Assembly (NCBI GenBank): GCA_014529385.2
Contig: CM043962.1
Location: 51,727,905 to 51,791,904, forward strand
DNA length: 64,000 bases
Direction: 5' to 3'
DNA from: Adiantum capillus-veneris
Lineage: Eukaryota > Streptophyta > Polypodiopsida > Polypodiales > Pteridaceae
Positions 21,700 to 32,837 of the stretch are shown here, piece after piece (positions within the stretch are counted from its first letter, which is position 1; the number at the start of each line of letters is the position of its first letter). The notes beneath the pieces are model-generated. The model searched no databases. It worked only from the letters and a program-made list of their open reading frames with translations, and had not been told where the DNA came from. The position numbers were made by a program, and so were the translations under genes.

Positions 21700-21860
21700 A
21701 AGAGAATGTCATTGTGTACACCTTTTGTCATCGCCCCGATCATATACATGGTGTCTATCCTGATAGTTATCATGCATTTTGTAAGTCCCTTGATCACCAT
21801 CCTTGTGGCAATCCCTTGCACATTTGTCAGACCTCTAGGTCTTTTCCCCCAAAACCCTAT
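21700..21860 (+). pseudogene. Possible zinc-knuckle fragment
   Basis: The plus strand reads CHRPDHIHGVYPDSYHAFCK then SLDHHPCGNPLHIC, resembling two CCHC units with some Cys changed. It could be a gag remnant. It is only 80 codons long with no gag core beside it, so this is tentative. Confidence 0.3.
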
Positions 21861-22302
21861 GATTGTGTTGACTATTGACTATGCTGCCATGGTTAATCTC
21901 TTCAAACCCATAAGGTGTTATGTCAAAGGGATGAGAGTAATCAAGATGATTGTAGCATTTAATTATCCCCAAGTTTGTCCTATTGAAGCTAGCTACAAAG
22001 AAAGGAAGCTGCTCTTACAAGATTCCACGAAAGATGGGAGAGGCAGCTAGCAACATCTCGGGGTTGCCTTGCATCATAGATGCGATACATTGCGACTTCA
22101 CATCGTATTTCTCTTATTGTTGTTTGTCACAAGTCCAGCTTCTAGAAAAACTGGTTCCATAGCTATATGTACTTTCTTTCTGTTCGGTAGTGCATGGAGC
22201 TCAACGTGAGGAGCTTCCGTAGCACCAATCGCATGAGATTGTGTTGCAAGTAGATGCAATTGTTTCCCAACACACAAACTCTAGCAGAGATTTGTAGGAA
22301 CA

Positions 22303-22305
<3 letters not shown>

Positions 22306-22333
<28 letters not shown>
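22306..22333. repeat. (GA)14 microsatellite
   Basis: Pure GA on the plus strand. Confidence 0.97.
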
Positions 22334-22336
<3 letters not shown>

Positions 22337-23415
22337 ATAGTTTGGGTGATTGTATGGGAGGGGAGAGTGCGAGTTGCAGGTTGATAGAGGGGATAAAGTT
22401 AGGGACGCATGACAGAGAAAAAGGGAAAAAGGGTGTGTGGTATTTCCTATGAAAGGTGGCACCTACCATGGATTTAGGTGCATGCATGCAACAGCCAACA
22501 ACAATCATCGCTCACGTCCGTGTTATTGGAGTTGCATGCGCGTGTTCCAATGAGTAGGTTCACTATCACTCAGCTACAAATAGTCTAACTAAGATAGTGG
22601 GCTTGTTGTAATGGGTAGGTCCATTCACTCACAAGATGAAGCAAACAAAAAAAAGCAAAGGCGGCACGCGCAAGCCTTGCAGAATGTGAGATGGAGCGAG
22701 GGAGGCAGCTAGTTGATCTGCAGTTGCTGTGAGCATGAACGACACCAATTAAGATTCTTGCATGGCGGTTAAAGAGCCGTAGGGATGAGGGCAACCTAAA
22801 ACTCATGTGGTTACAATCATGAGGCCTCCATTGTTGCAAGTGGTTGAGGGTAGGCGCCTCCATGCATACACACACAATTTCAAGCAATTGACGTTGTCAG
22901 ATGGCAATCACGGGTGTTGGCTCAGAGCGGGTTGCTATTGTCGGACGTCTAATGCATGTAGCTCATATTCGTCATGGTCAAATGGCGACGATTGCTGCCG
23001 TGAGCTCCACCACCCCATAGGCTTGCCCTCTTATGATCAATACCTCATTTGCCTTTAATCTTTCATTAACCTAAGCCTCACCTTCATGCCCGAGCTCGCG
23101 CTCAATTTACATTTTTGTGAATCTCCCTCTAATTTATCAAGGCTGATTGATCTACCTTTAATTTATCAAAGACAATTTGAAGTGGGTTCTTGTGACCCAA
23201 CAAAATTCCTCCTTTTCAACCTCCCCTGAGTCTTTTTGGGTTGGTCCCATGAAGTCGAATACGATGGGTAGCACAAATCAAGTTGAAAACCAAATTGAAT
23301 TGGAAGTAGGCCATGAAAGTTTCTTGGAATTTTTCTTGCAACATTTATCTCGTTCTCTTCTTGCGCAATCGGTCATGAGTTTCAAGACTCCTCAAATAGG
23401 TCTTGAGGCCGATTG

Positions 23416-23660
23416 ATATTACTCCTAGTTCTCATTTTATGATATTACTCCTAATTCTCCTTATTTCTTTATCTCTAGTGATAAAAGTTTGCCATAATTT
23501 TCCAAGCTCAAGTCTTTTCCTTTTCTTATAAATACTACAAGTATCTCCCTTTCACAAGATACAAGACTCGTCTCCAATTATCATAGCATATACCATTAAT
23601 CAATACATAAACAAATTTATTGCAAGGACTTTATAAGTGCATCAGTGCAATTGCTCGGCA
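23416..23660 (+). repeat. LTR-like stretch with TATA motif
   Basis: TGATATTACTCCTARTTCTC occurs twice in a row (from 23416 and about 23440), then CTTATAAATACTACAAG at about 23525, then pyrimidine-rich sequence, the usual look of a short plant LTR promoter. No partner repeat or primer site was found, so it may be a solo LTR or unrelated. Confidence 0.3.
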
Positions 23661-23759
23661 AGGTGATATTTCATCATGCGGGCCATTCACAAGGGGTGCA
23701 TATAGCAATTTCATTGTGTGCAAATGTCAAAATCTAGCAGATAAATGAGAGTGACATTT

Positions 23760-25298
23760 TTATTACACCTATTTGCAAGTCAATACTTGTTTACCCTCTG
23801 GTAACTGTGTCAATTCCATCTGAATACTTTATAGCAAGTGGGCTCATTGCAGTCAATGACTAAAAAATAGTCCAATCCTGGCTAAAAACGCTGAGGTGCA
23901 TGAGATACACAAGTAGATCTTCTAAGTGCCTGACTATTGAATTCCGCTCTTTCTAGAGCAACATTCGTTTGTGTACTAGTGGAAGGTGCATCATTAGCAC
24001 ATCCAACATTTTGTGTAACTAGTGGTGAGGCAACATCCTCAAACCTTACTTTGTGACATTCAATTTCTTTCACAGGTAGTATATGCATCATAAACTCGTT
24101 GAATATCACTTGTGAGTTGCATATAACCTTCTGCCGGAGATGATATCCCATCTCTCCGTCAATACCATATCCAATGAAGACACACGTGTGATTTAGGATC
24201 CAGCTTTTACCTAAGTTCTTTTGGCACATATGAGAATGCCTCACACCCAAATACACGTAATCTATCATAATTAGGATGTTCGCCCGTCCACATCTCTTGC
24301 AAAACCTTATGCTTCAGTGATGTACTAGGTGACCGCTTCATTAAGTAAATAACCGTCATAACAGCTTCCCCCCAGAGCTTCTAAGGTAAAGTGGCCGTAG
24401 ATAACATAGAAGTGACCCTTTCCTAGATAGTCCTATTCATCCTTTCTGCCACACTGTTTGGAGTGGGTGTGTAAGGCATGGTGAACTCTCTTCTATTGTC
24501 TCCTTTAGTGCAAAACTCTCTGAACTTAGAGGAGATATACTCACCTCCATTGTCAATTCACAAAGATTTAATTTTTCTACATGATTGGTTTTCTACCATT
24601 GCTAAGAACTATTGAAAGACACTAAAGACTTTGCTCTTATGCTTCAAGAGATAAACCTACACCTTCCTAGTAGAGTCATCTATGAATGTTAGGAAATATA
24701 GTGCCCCCCCCCCGAGACTTAGCAAGCATAGGTCTGCATAAGTCGCTATGAACAAGATCTAGAGGACCTCCTAACTCCTTGTCTAAAGGCGTTGAGGTCA
24801 ACCTAGTTTGTTCTCCATAAATGCAGCGCTCACATCAAGAAAAATCAGAGTGATCTAGCATGGGGATATAACCAAAACGTTGAAGTACCTTCATTCCTTT
24901 CTGACTCATATGTCCCAAAGGGCTATGCCATAACTCTATAGAGAATAGCTTAACTACACAAATAGAATTCTCTTTCACTAAAGAGATAGAGTGAATACAA
25001 TGAACTAAACTTCTAGCCTTTAAGCATGACCATGTTTCCTTTCTTGATGATCCATGGATTGTCTAATTTCCCGACAGACATCAAAGTTTTTGTCAATTTG
25101 GGTACATGTCTGACATTTTGCAACATAAACTCTGTGTCATTATGCGTACAAAGATTTATGTTCCCAATACTACATATATCAAGCTAATAAGAATTACCCA
25201 GCTTCACTGTACCATGTGTTGTAGTATATGTGGAGAACCACTCCTTACAAGGAGTCACATGAAAGCTAGCACTCAAGTCCACTATCCAATTCTGAGCA
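23760..25298 (-). pseudogene. C1 protease, integrase and start of RT region
   Basis: From right to left on the minus strand: NWIVDLSASFHVTPCKEWF, a Copia protease site whose usual DSGA is DLSA; the LWH..LGHMSQKGM integrase zinc domain; CERCIYGEQ; the core [19 protein letters not shown] and [11 protein letters not shown]; then RVFGCEAF, CVFIGYGIDGEMGYHL and VIFNE, and a linker ending RRSTCVSHAPQRF. Many stops and frame changes interrupt it (only 23882-24268 stays open for 129 codons). Traces of the next region (PGLDYFLVIDCNEPTCY) run to about 23760, where it is truncated before the RT palm. Confidence 0.85.
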
Positions 25299-25897
25299 TG
25301 TGCGCGTATGTCGCACGTGTCAATGCAAGGAACTTGCCGATACACCGTGTGCGAGCCACAAATGGCTCCAAGCACACAACAAGCCTAAACCAGTAAGCTC
25401 AAAGATGAAGATGGTGTGTCACTCACCGCTCTACGCTTGCTTTGTGGAGGATTCCTCGCTGCGAAGAAGAGGGAGATGCCGCTATGCCGTGCTCAACTGC
25501 CTCGCCGTGCCGCCGCAATGCTCGATCGCACACTCTCTCTCTCTCTCTCACACACACACACGCATACACACACACACACACAAGGAGATGAAGAAGAAGA
25601 AGATGGAGATGGAGCAAGAGCACTCTTCATTGCACAAATGAGAGAATGGGTGAATTTTAGGTTTAGTTGACTTTTATATGAGCTCGCCCCATTCACACTT
25701 GGGCGCCCATGCTTAGCCAACTAATCCCTTGAATGTTCCAGGTAGAGTGCGCCTCTCATCGACGATCACTCTTACCCTTTTCCTATTGGACCGACAAGCC
25801 CGGTACCTGACTCTACCAAGTAAATAATACAACGTCCGTCGTAGGTTACAACGTCCGTTGTAGGTGATAGCGTGTCCGTGAGCCGTGAGGGTTAACA
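25299..25897 (-). repeat. G2 3' LTR
   Basis: 599 bp, TGT...ACA. Contains CT and CA simple repeats (about 25530-25582), a minus-strand TATA motif at 25672-25678, and a 19-bp tandem doubling (acaacgtccgtYgtaggtt, about 25828-25865) that is single in the other copy. The same CGTATGTCGCACGTGTCAAT block marks both copies. Confidence 0.92.
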
Positions 25898-25912
25898 TGC
25901 CCCCCTTCCTGA
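25898..25912 (-). other. G2 polypurine tract
   Basis: Minus strand AGGAAGGGGGGCA directly before the LTR. Confidence 0.8.
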
Positions 25913-28025
25913 TGTAGATTCCGTCCTCGGAAGCTATTGAGTTGAAGCTCGTTTGTTGAGGTGGAAGAGCATTTGAGATGAATGTCCTCGGCCTTCTTCA
26001 GTCACTGCAAAATCAAACAACATTGGCACAGTAATTGCATTCTCATATAGAATTAAAAAGCATATGCAGTTGTAGGCAGACAACGTGATTGGTAACAGAA
26101 TTTTAAACCATTTGTCAGCAATAAACATTAAATTGCAATATAATCAAATGCATAAACAGATGTAAAGGTAAAAAATTAAACAAGTATGGGGTTGCTAATT
26201 TAATGGTGGAAAGGTACTAGAGATCGAGTATTAATACCATGGGTAAGCTTCTTAATTTTCTCTGGTCAATTAAGTTGTTTAATCGCAAGAGCCAAGTATT
26301 TCATGTTCGAGGGTTGACTAGAGGCTATACTTAGAAGACCTTGTAGTTAAGCTACGATAAAAATAATCTCTCATGAAATCATCGCCTGACTGATTACCTT
26401 TTGTTTGACCCCCCAAAGTCTTTCCACAGTGATTCAATTTTGATGCGTGTGCTTATTTTGTATGCCTTGGGTTATTTGCTTTTCAAGGAAAAGCGCCCAC
26501 ACTGGGAACCTCTAGGGCTCTAGTACCATAGGTGATACATGTGAGTGAAGAACCACATCAAGCTGAGATTTGTCTTCCAGCTTAAGATTTTACATTGTGA
26601 CACTTTGATTTTTAAAATTTTCTTTTGTTCGTTTTCAGCATTTTAATTTTGTAACTTTGGGGGGTCATATAACACTGTTACACCTCCCCAGGCTCATCAC
26701 ACTAGTAAAATCCCTTTATAATACTTAAGCTAAAGGTCAATAGGGACTAAGCCCGCTAGAAAGACCTAGTACATTTCACACAATGCTGCCTAAATCAAAT
26801 TAAGAACCTAACTAGCCATTGATTATTAGGAAGGCATTCCCCATGGTATTAAGAGAAGATATGTAACACCTAACTTGGTCAAACTAGCTTAGTTGGACTG
26901 CTTGATTTTTAAATCTAGACAAGTGATCATGACAAAAAATTACATTGAATTTATTGTTTGGTACTAAGCAAATGCGCTGAATATTATGCTACCAATTACA
27001 ATCAAAGCAGACAAACATGGATGCAAAAAAGATAAGGGGCAATGCTAATGGACAAGAAACACCTGTTTGTGTTGATAATCGAGCTTGATTTGAAGAGTGA
27101 ACGGCAAAAAGATTCCATGATGGTCCAAATCCTAACAACAACAACACGTTCCTATACACACGAGGAAACACAAAAAATACCTCTAGGAGGCACATCAGTG
27201 GGAAAAAGGAACTTTGCTAATCACTCAACTCTAAAATAGAAACATTCCTATCGTACTAATTCTACCTACCCTCCATCACTCGAGTGATGAGGATCAAAGG
27301 TGTTTTATGGCATAGGTTTTTGTTTCAGTGTACCGGATGCGAATGTGTAGATCTGAGTCAATGTTTTGACTTTTATTGTGCATACTCGTTTGCTAATTGC
27401 TCTTGCTCTTTATTATTTTTGTTTTTTGTGAGTATAAGGCTTTATATATACATTCCCTAAGATTGGGAGATTGAGAGGTCAGGGAGGAAGGTTGAGAGGA
27501 GAGTGAGTGAATGATGACCGTCAGCAAACACTCCCCCCTTCCTTGGGTAGATCATACCGTTTGAAATGTGCTCGTCACCCTTTGAAATCAATTGTTCCAG
27601 TTGGTAATAGGTGAGGATTTTTGCCAATAGTTTTCTATTACCTTAGGTGCCTCGTTGAGTTGCAAGGGTAGTAAGGTACTCTGCCAGGATCGAACTTGAA
27701 GTGGTTCATCAGGTGATCCTTGAACATTGGGAGGTGTGGATTTCTTTGTAGCTTCATGGAGGTCCACTATTGTAGGTGGAGGCTGTGGAGAAGCTTTTAC
27801 CTCTATGGATGCATTACATGAGGAGCTAGAAGCTTCATGGGACTCCCCCCTTCCTGAGCTAGGTGGAACAAATCGTTCTTTCTTCAGTACCCAAACTAGC
27901 TATGGGGCAGGTGTGTAGCATTCCGTGATTTTTTTCTTTCCGCGATCTTTAATTTGTTTTGGAGCTACAGGATTGGGCTCACATGGGTCAGGTGACACGT
28001 AAGAACACAATCTACGTTTTGGCAC
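25913..28025. other. G2 3' non-coding region
   Basis: About 2.1 kb without recognised coding between the last protein frame and the 3' LTR; this is where pol would sit in a complete element. A second purine-rich minus-strand run (AAGGGGGGAGTG, about 27528-27540) lies inside. Short frames here give no family. Confidence 0.6.
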
Positions 28026-28529
28026 CTAGATTTGATTATTTCCTTGATAGTAGCCTTGGGCTTCCAATAGTCGTTTAGGAATCCAACGCCACGTTTTCTT
28101 ACTTTTCTTGGAGCGAGTGGTACGTTTCTTACAAGGCTTCTGTTTTTTAGCATCAGCCATGGTCGCTAAAGAAGATTTAGGGACCCACTTGTATGTTTGC
28201 TTCGTTATATTAGGATGAGTCTTGTCAAAAGCTATATGCATTGCTTGTAGCATATTTAAGGGTACGGGCATTTCATCCCCCTCAGGTGTTACCCAGGTCG
28301 TCCCCCTATTTCCCCAAGTGTCTATGGTTGCTACTAGGTGGACCCAATCCACATTGTCCGACTCTGTCATCCCAGGTAGTACATCCATATAAGGAGAATC
28401 TTCCCCAACATCAGTATCCGCTTTACATGTGTAAAAATACTGCAATGGGGCCGATGAACTGTGGTTTCCTAGGGGATGTACTCGACTAGTCACAAGATCC
28501 ACTCGAATGATAGAATCTTGGAACTGCAA
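28026..28529 (-). CDS. G2 region downstream of protease, unknown function
   Basis: A 168-codon frame in phase with the protease, separated from it by a single TGA at about 28545. It starts NNHVYLQFQDSIIRVDL, which matches YNHIYLRHGETTIKIHL at the same place in G4 (after a TAG at 40913). The middle is acidic (DTDVGEDSPYMDVLPG), the end very basic (KKRTTRSKKSKKTWRWIPKR). The basic tail suggests nucleic-acid contact; no enzyme motif is visible. Confidence 0.6.
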   Translation of the reverse strand: MQFQDSIIRVDLVTSRVHPLGNHSSSAPLQYFYTCKADTDVGEDSPYMDVLPGMTESDNVDWVHLVATIDTWGNRGTTWVTPEGDEMPVPLNMLQAMHIAFDKTHPNITKQTYKWVPKSSLATMADAKKQKPCKKRTTRSKKSKKTWRWIPKRLLEAQGYYQGNNQI

Positions 28530-28547
28530 GTAGACATGGTTATTAGA

Positions 28548-29225
28548 TCAGTCATGCACCATTTTTGCTTCCCTCATGAAAGGATGTCCTAAGATCATCT
28601 CCGATGCCATAGTGTGTTTGGAGAAATCCATAACAATGAAGGTAATCCTTATTTTATGTCCAAAGACCTTGATCTTGAGATCTTCTAGCATCCCAATAGG
28701 TTTAACAATAGACCCATTGGCCATCTTCACTACTATGGTCGTGGTCGCAAGGTGAGGTCTTCCCATAGTTTCCCAACAATTTTTAGTCACAATGCTAACC
28801 CCAACGCCACCATCAAGGATTCCCTTCACAGTTAATCCCTTAGTAGTGATTGGTATGGTCGCATTGGATTCATCACCCTCAAAGTATTGTCCCAACTTGT
28901 TAACAGGTATTTTTATAACAAGGTTCTCATCTAGGTTGGGTTGTGGATCTAAGTGTTCCTCCTCTATTGGCATCTCCCCAACTCCATCCATCTGTGAAAA
29001 TTGTGGTAGCCCAAACTTTAGTTCTCCATTGAGGAAGGCTCGAAGAGCTGAGACTAGCTCAGGGTCTTTATATAGTTTGGACATGATGGTGGTTCTAACT
29101 TCTGAAGACATGAAATCTATCAATTTGGCAATTTTTAACGACACCTTTTGGACTTCAGTCCCTTGACGTGGGGAAGATGGGATCTCCATTTCTTCGATAG
29201 GATCAAGTAGTCCCTCTGTAAACAT
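28548..29225 (-). CDS. G2 aspartic protease region
   Basis: A 225-codon frame. Residues about 30-75 are helical (KIAKLIDFMSSEVRTTIMSK), followed by LGQYFEGDESNATIPI and the active-site region VKGILDGGVGVSIVT, where the usual D-S/T-G-A reads DGGV, then the flap-like MANGSIVKPIGML and the terminal EMILGHPFMREAKMVHD. The same layout is seen in G4 (IFDSGAGVAIAT, EIILGRPFMRQLKMVQD). It would process the Gag precursor. The Ala-to-Val change next to the catalytic Asp may weaken it. It ends at a TGA where the G4 relative has TAG, both at a codon I expect to be Trp. Confidence 0.82.
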   Translation of the reverse strand: MFTEGLLDPIEEMEIPSSPRQGTEVQKVSLKIAKLIDFMSSEVRTTIMSKLYKDPELVSALRAFLNGELKFGLPQFSQMDGVGEMPIEEEHLDPQPNLDENLVIKIPVNKLGQYFEGDESNATIPITTKGLTVKGILDGGVGVSIVTKNCWETMGRPHLATTTIVVKMANGSIVKPIGMLEDLKIKVFGHKIRITFIVMDFSKHTMASEMILGHPFMREAKMVHD

Positions 29226-29610
29226 TCTCCATCAAGAAGTGAGTACGCCCACTTTCCCATGACTTTAAGTCACTTTCTTCTTGGATGACACTAGGTATGG
29301 CTAAGGGTCTATGGTCTTGGTGAGGTTGTTGTTGCGTAGGGAACACGGTGTCTGTAATCTGGATCTTTCTAGGTGCTGGTTCTAGATCCCTTTGGGTATC
29401 TTCTACCAAACTCCTTAATTGCTTGACTCGCTCAATCTCCTTTGTAGGGTTTGGATAAGTTCCTATCTTCTTCTTGGATCCTGGCCATTGTGGCTCATGA
29501 AGATCTTCCTTGTTGGTTTCTATCTTAGTGGTCGTTTTGGTTTCCATGGTTTCTCCTGAATCAGAATCCTCTTCAGCGTCATTCATATATACGGGGTCGT
29601 CACCAGTCCC
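29203..29610 (-). CDS. G2 gag-protease linker
   Basis: A 127-codon acidic/Thr-rich segment (EEDSDSGETMETKTTTKIET, then KEIERVKQLRSLVEDTQRDLE) in a different frame from the nucleocapsid part upstream and overlapping the protease frame by about 23 bp. It looks like an unstructured spacer with a short helix. It was probably joined to its neighbours before frameshifts near 29720 and 29215. Confidence 0.5.
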   Translation of the reverse strand, partial: GTGDDPVYMNDAEEDSDSGETMETKTTTKIETNKEDLHEPQWPGSKKKIGTYPNPTKEIERVKQLRSLVEDTQRDLEPAPRKIQITDTVFPTQQQPHQDHRPLAIPSVIQEESDLKSWESGRTHFLMENVYRGTT

Positions 29611-30549
29611 TATGTTGGTCTTTGAACTGGGGTCTGACTTCGTAGCTTTTTGCGATCTCTTCCTTCGTATTTTCTTCTTTTTCTGAGATTGGGCAATTGA
29701 TGCCGTGTCTCTTTCCTCAAGAATATAATTTTTTTTTGGAGCATCGATCGTGTGATTACGTTTATTGGTACCACAGGTGCACTTTGTGATGGCTCCTCGG
29801 TAACTTCAATCAAATTTAATGGCGTGATCTTCGGTGCATTTGGATTATTTGGACATTGGGCAATCAAATGATCTATGCCACATCGATTACACATGAGTAT
29901 CGGCATTGTAGACGTGCTCGCTTGATTGGTTTGCATTAGTGTGGTGTTCTTTTGTAGCCTAATAGGCTACACGATGCTGACCTCCACACTCATAGCATTG
30001 AAGAGGTGGTCTCTTAGCAGTGTAATTGATATTTTGGCCTCTTGCCGCAAGAGCAGCTACTTGATATATAGGTTTGACTTGTCCCCAATAGTCCTCCATG
30101 TAGTATTGTGAACTTTCTTCAAGCACATCCATCCCATAGGCAATATTAGGATCTATATCTTCCTCATAGCCTTCCAAACAAGAAATAGATGACTCACAAC
30201 CCACTTGATTCACAAAAGTGATTCTCGGATGTGGTGGTTGCGGTCCTAGCACTGGAGGTGGTAAGGGTGTTGTCTGAACAACATTTTGGGCCCTAGGGAC
30301 CATGTGTTGTGATGTTTGTTCAAGAGGTGGGGCCGGCATCAATGCAGGCACTCGAGGTGTGTCTGTCCATGCTAAGGTTGGTCTATTGGCCATCGCGCGC
30401 TTAAATACTATGCAATCGTTAGCTTGATGACCATACCTTGCACATGCATTGCAATTCCCATTGAATTTTACTCTAAAAGTAGGGCATTCACTGGTACTAT
30501 GCGGTCCATAGCATACTGAGCACCATTGTTGCTCCCTTCTTGGATACAT
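29610..30549 (-). CDS. G2 nucleocapsid region with four zinc knuckles
   Basis: Two adjoining minus-strand frames (29959-30549 and 29610-29936). Knuckle-like units in order: CSVCYGPHSTSECP, CNACARYGHQANDC, CYECGGQHRVAY (end lost at a frame break) and CNRCGIDHLIAQCP. A Pro-rich spacer (about 100 residues) separates the second and third. The number is unusual: most Gypsy gags have one or two. Related units in G4 are HGTEEC (about 38690) and CPKCGITH (about 39248). They should bind element RNA. Confidence 0.75.
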
Positions 30550-31934
30550 ATGATTGTTTTGCGGAGCAGATTGTCTCTAAGACTCTCTTGAATAGCCTTG
30601 GTGAGATCTGCTAAAGTCATCTCAGATATCTTTGGCTCCTTAGAAATAGGCTTTAAGGTCATTGGCTGATGCCCTGATGCTTGTGAGCTAATAGATTTAG
30701 ACTCAATAGGCACTCTTTCTCCTTGAATCATTAAATTATCCTCCAATTGGATCGCATTGGTGGTGACTGCTTCCCAAGTGGTGATACCTCTAATGACTAG
30801 GCCATTGTAGATATCCTCATGTCGTAATCCCCTAATGAATCTATCAAGCAATTGGTTATTGTTGAAGCGCTCATTTGGATTACATCGAGAATTCAAATGC
30901 TTCAAGCGACTAATAAAGTCTCTCACCGACTCTCCTTCCTCTCGTTGGGCTTTCTGGAGCTGAGAGGCTACACCCCAAAGTACTCCCTCTCGTATGTATT
31001 CTTTTAAGAACAATCTCCTAAGAGTAGGGTAAATCGTTTTTTCTTCCACCCTTAGGGTTCTATACCAATCCCCAGCCTTTCCACTTAAGGTTAAGCTTAA
31101 AGCATTGCTCTTATGCAGGTCATTGTGTTCTCCTAGAGAATTGCATATTTGTTCAAACACTTCGATATGATTTCTCACATCCCCGTCTCCACTAAATTTT
31201 TGTGAGAGCTTGGCTATTTGTACTGCCTTACTTCTAGGCTCTCTATCAGGCGTGTTACGCATATTCTCAGCAATAGATTGATCAATAGCTTGAGAAAATG
31301 TTGCCAAGTCACCTAAGTGAGTAGGAACCGTGGGTGAAGGCGCTCCAGAGACTACATGTGGAGTAGGTATTGGCATTGGGCTTGGCGCATAGGAAGCCCT
31401 TGGGTTCCACGTTGGGTACGATGTTGCGCCATGTGGTGGCCCAAAGTTCATATGTGTGGCCCTAGGCATAACAGACGTCGGATGTGACATGCTAATGCTA
31501 GCCGGTATAGTCCCATGGAAATAAGAACTTGGGTGTTGTGGTTGTGGAGCATAGGTAGTTGAAACAATGGGAGGGGTAGGGACTACATGAGTACGAGGAC
31601 CCATGGGTGTATACGATTTGTACACACTTGTAGGTACTGTTGCAGGCATTGAGCTACCATGTAGTGGTGCTTCACTAACAAATGAGGTCCATGGCGTGTT
31701 TCTCGGCATGCCCATCATTGGGGTAGGCATGGTAGCCGTGGTGTCATCAAGGGAAAGTTGAGCTAGACTTGGAAAGGTGAAGCTATCACTTGTGGGCTCA
31801 GATTGCACTGAGACCCCTGGCGAAACAACATATGGAGGATCCATCGGACTTATCGAGGGAGTCTCCATTTGCGATAAGGTTGGTTGTTTAGCCTTTCCTG
31901 TATCTAAGAATCTCATGAGACCCGTTGAAGGCAT
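30468..31934 (-). CDS. G2 gag core
   Basis: A 488-codon frame. The first 200 residues are Pro/Ser/Thr-rich. Then comes the retrotransposon gag domain: LSQKFSGDGDVRNHIEVFEQ, ALSLTLSGKAGDWYRTLR, LFLKEYIREGV, EEGESVRDFISRLKHLNSRC and LLDRFIRGLRHEDIYNGL, with the GDWY motif and the FIRGLR end typical of the family. The frame overlaps the nucleocapsid frame by 80 bp with a one-base shift near 30550. The size of the low-complexity head is larger than usual. Gag would assemble particles; with no pol here it would depend on partners. Confidence 0.85.
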   Translation of the reverse strand: MPSTGLMRFLDTGKAKQPTLSQMETPSISPMDPPYVVSPGVSVQSEPTSDSFTFPSLAQLSLDDTTATMPTPMMGMPRNTPWTSFVSEAPLHGSSMPATVPTSVYKSYTPMGPRTHVVPTPPIVSTTYAPQPQHPSSYFHGTIPASISMSHPTSVMPRATHMNFGPPHGATSYPTWNPRASYAPSPMPIPTPHVVSGAPSPTVPTHLGDLATFSQAIDQSIAENMRNTPDREPRSKAVQIAKLSQKFSGDGDVRNHIEVFEQICNSLGEHNDLHKSNALSLTLSGKAGDWYRTLRVEEKTIYPTLRRLFLKEYIREGVLWGVASQLQKAQREEGESVRDFISRLKHLNSRCNPNERFNNNQLLDRFIRGLRHEDIYNGLVIRGITTWEAVTTNAIQLEDNLMIQGERVPIESKSISSQASGHQPMTLKPISKEPKISEMTLADLTKAIQESLRDNLLRKTIICIQEGSNNGAQYAMDRIVPVNALLLE

Positions 31935-31949
31935 GTTGATCCCCTTGTT

Positions 31950-32837
31950 CTATCTCTCTAACTCAATGACCCTATGGATGACCTCACAAACTCTTTGTTG
32001 TTGATCCTCCACACTAGTAGCGCCCATTGTGGATTGTAGGACATCTAACCAACCCACGTGAAAGGTGTGACCTATGTATAGGTCGGTCAGAGTTTCCATT
32101 TGTAGTTCGTACTCCCAGTTCTCATTTAGAAACACTCCATCTAGGATTGAGGTGCTAGGGGTGTCCTTTGAGCTAGATGCAATGTTGCTTTCTAGGGGTT
32201 GGCCCTTAGCGCTTGCTAAGTCAAGGGCACTCGATTGCTCTCTTAGCAAGGATATTGACATAGGGGCTTTCGCTTTTAACTCTCTTCGTTGCTCCGCCTT
32301 ATGTAAGCTCTCAATTTCCTTTTCCCTCGTTGCAAGGATATATCGCTCAACCTCTTGCACTTCGGCAAGGCTTCTACCATCGGGTAATATGACCTCGGAG
32401 GGAAATAACTCTAAAGAGTCAGGAGGTGCAATGAATGAAGTATTCACATGCACATTCTCTAAGGGCATAGGGTCTACGTTGGTCATGAATGGAGAATTTA
32501 CTTCCCCACCCCCCTCATTTACATCATTAGCTCCATGTTCGGAGCGAGTGGCTCTACTAACGGTTTCCTTCAAGTGGCTGAGCACGCTCGGCCCGGACTA
32601 TGGGTCCATGGCATGCATGTCTTGGCTTGAGCTATCGGGATTAGGCATTGGTAAATCCTCCATGACGTCGTAGTCAGAGGAAGAGTCACTAGCCGCTATG
32701 TCCGGGTCTTGGTTTGTACTACCTTGGGTCCCCGTCGAGGGCCCGAAACCTAAAGTAGGTGGATATTGAGAACTTGTGTAAGTCAAAATTCTCTCTAGTT
32801 GCTCCGTCTCTAGCACACGACTAGAGCGCAGATGCAT
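31950..32837 (-). CDS. G2 gag N-terminal extension
   Basis: Two frames (32598-32837 and 31950-32585) upstream of the core. They read as acidic, Ser-rich sequence (DPDIAASDSSSDYDVMED), then a helical charged stretch (EVERYILATREKEIESLHKA) and VCEVIHRVIELER just before the core frame. No known domain. A stop and frame changes separate the pieces. Confidence 0.5.

Larger units (their letters stand above)
20743..23740. other. Mostly non-coding region
   Basis: No complete gene. Small items inside are listed separately: a zinc-knuckle-like stretch near 21.7 kb, a GA repeat at 22306-22333 and an LTR-like stretch at 23416-23660. Confidence 0.5.

Noticed and set aside
21676-22050. A 124-codon frame with hydrophobic segments
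   Set aside because: It overlaps a zinc-knuckle-like reading in another frame; no membrane protein family recognised.
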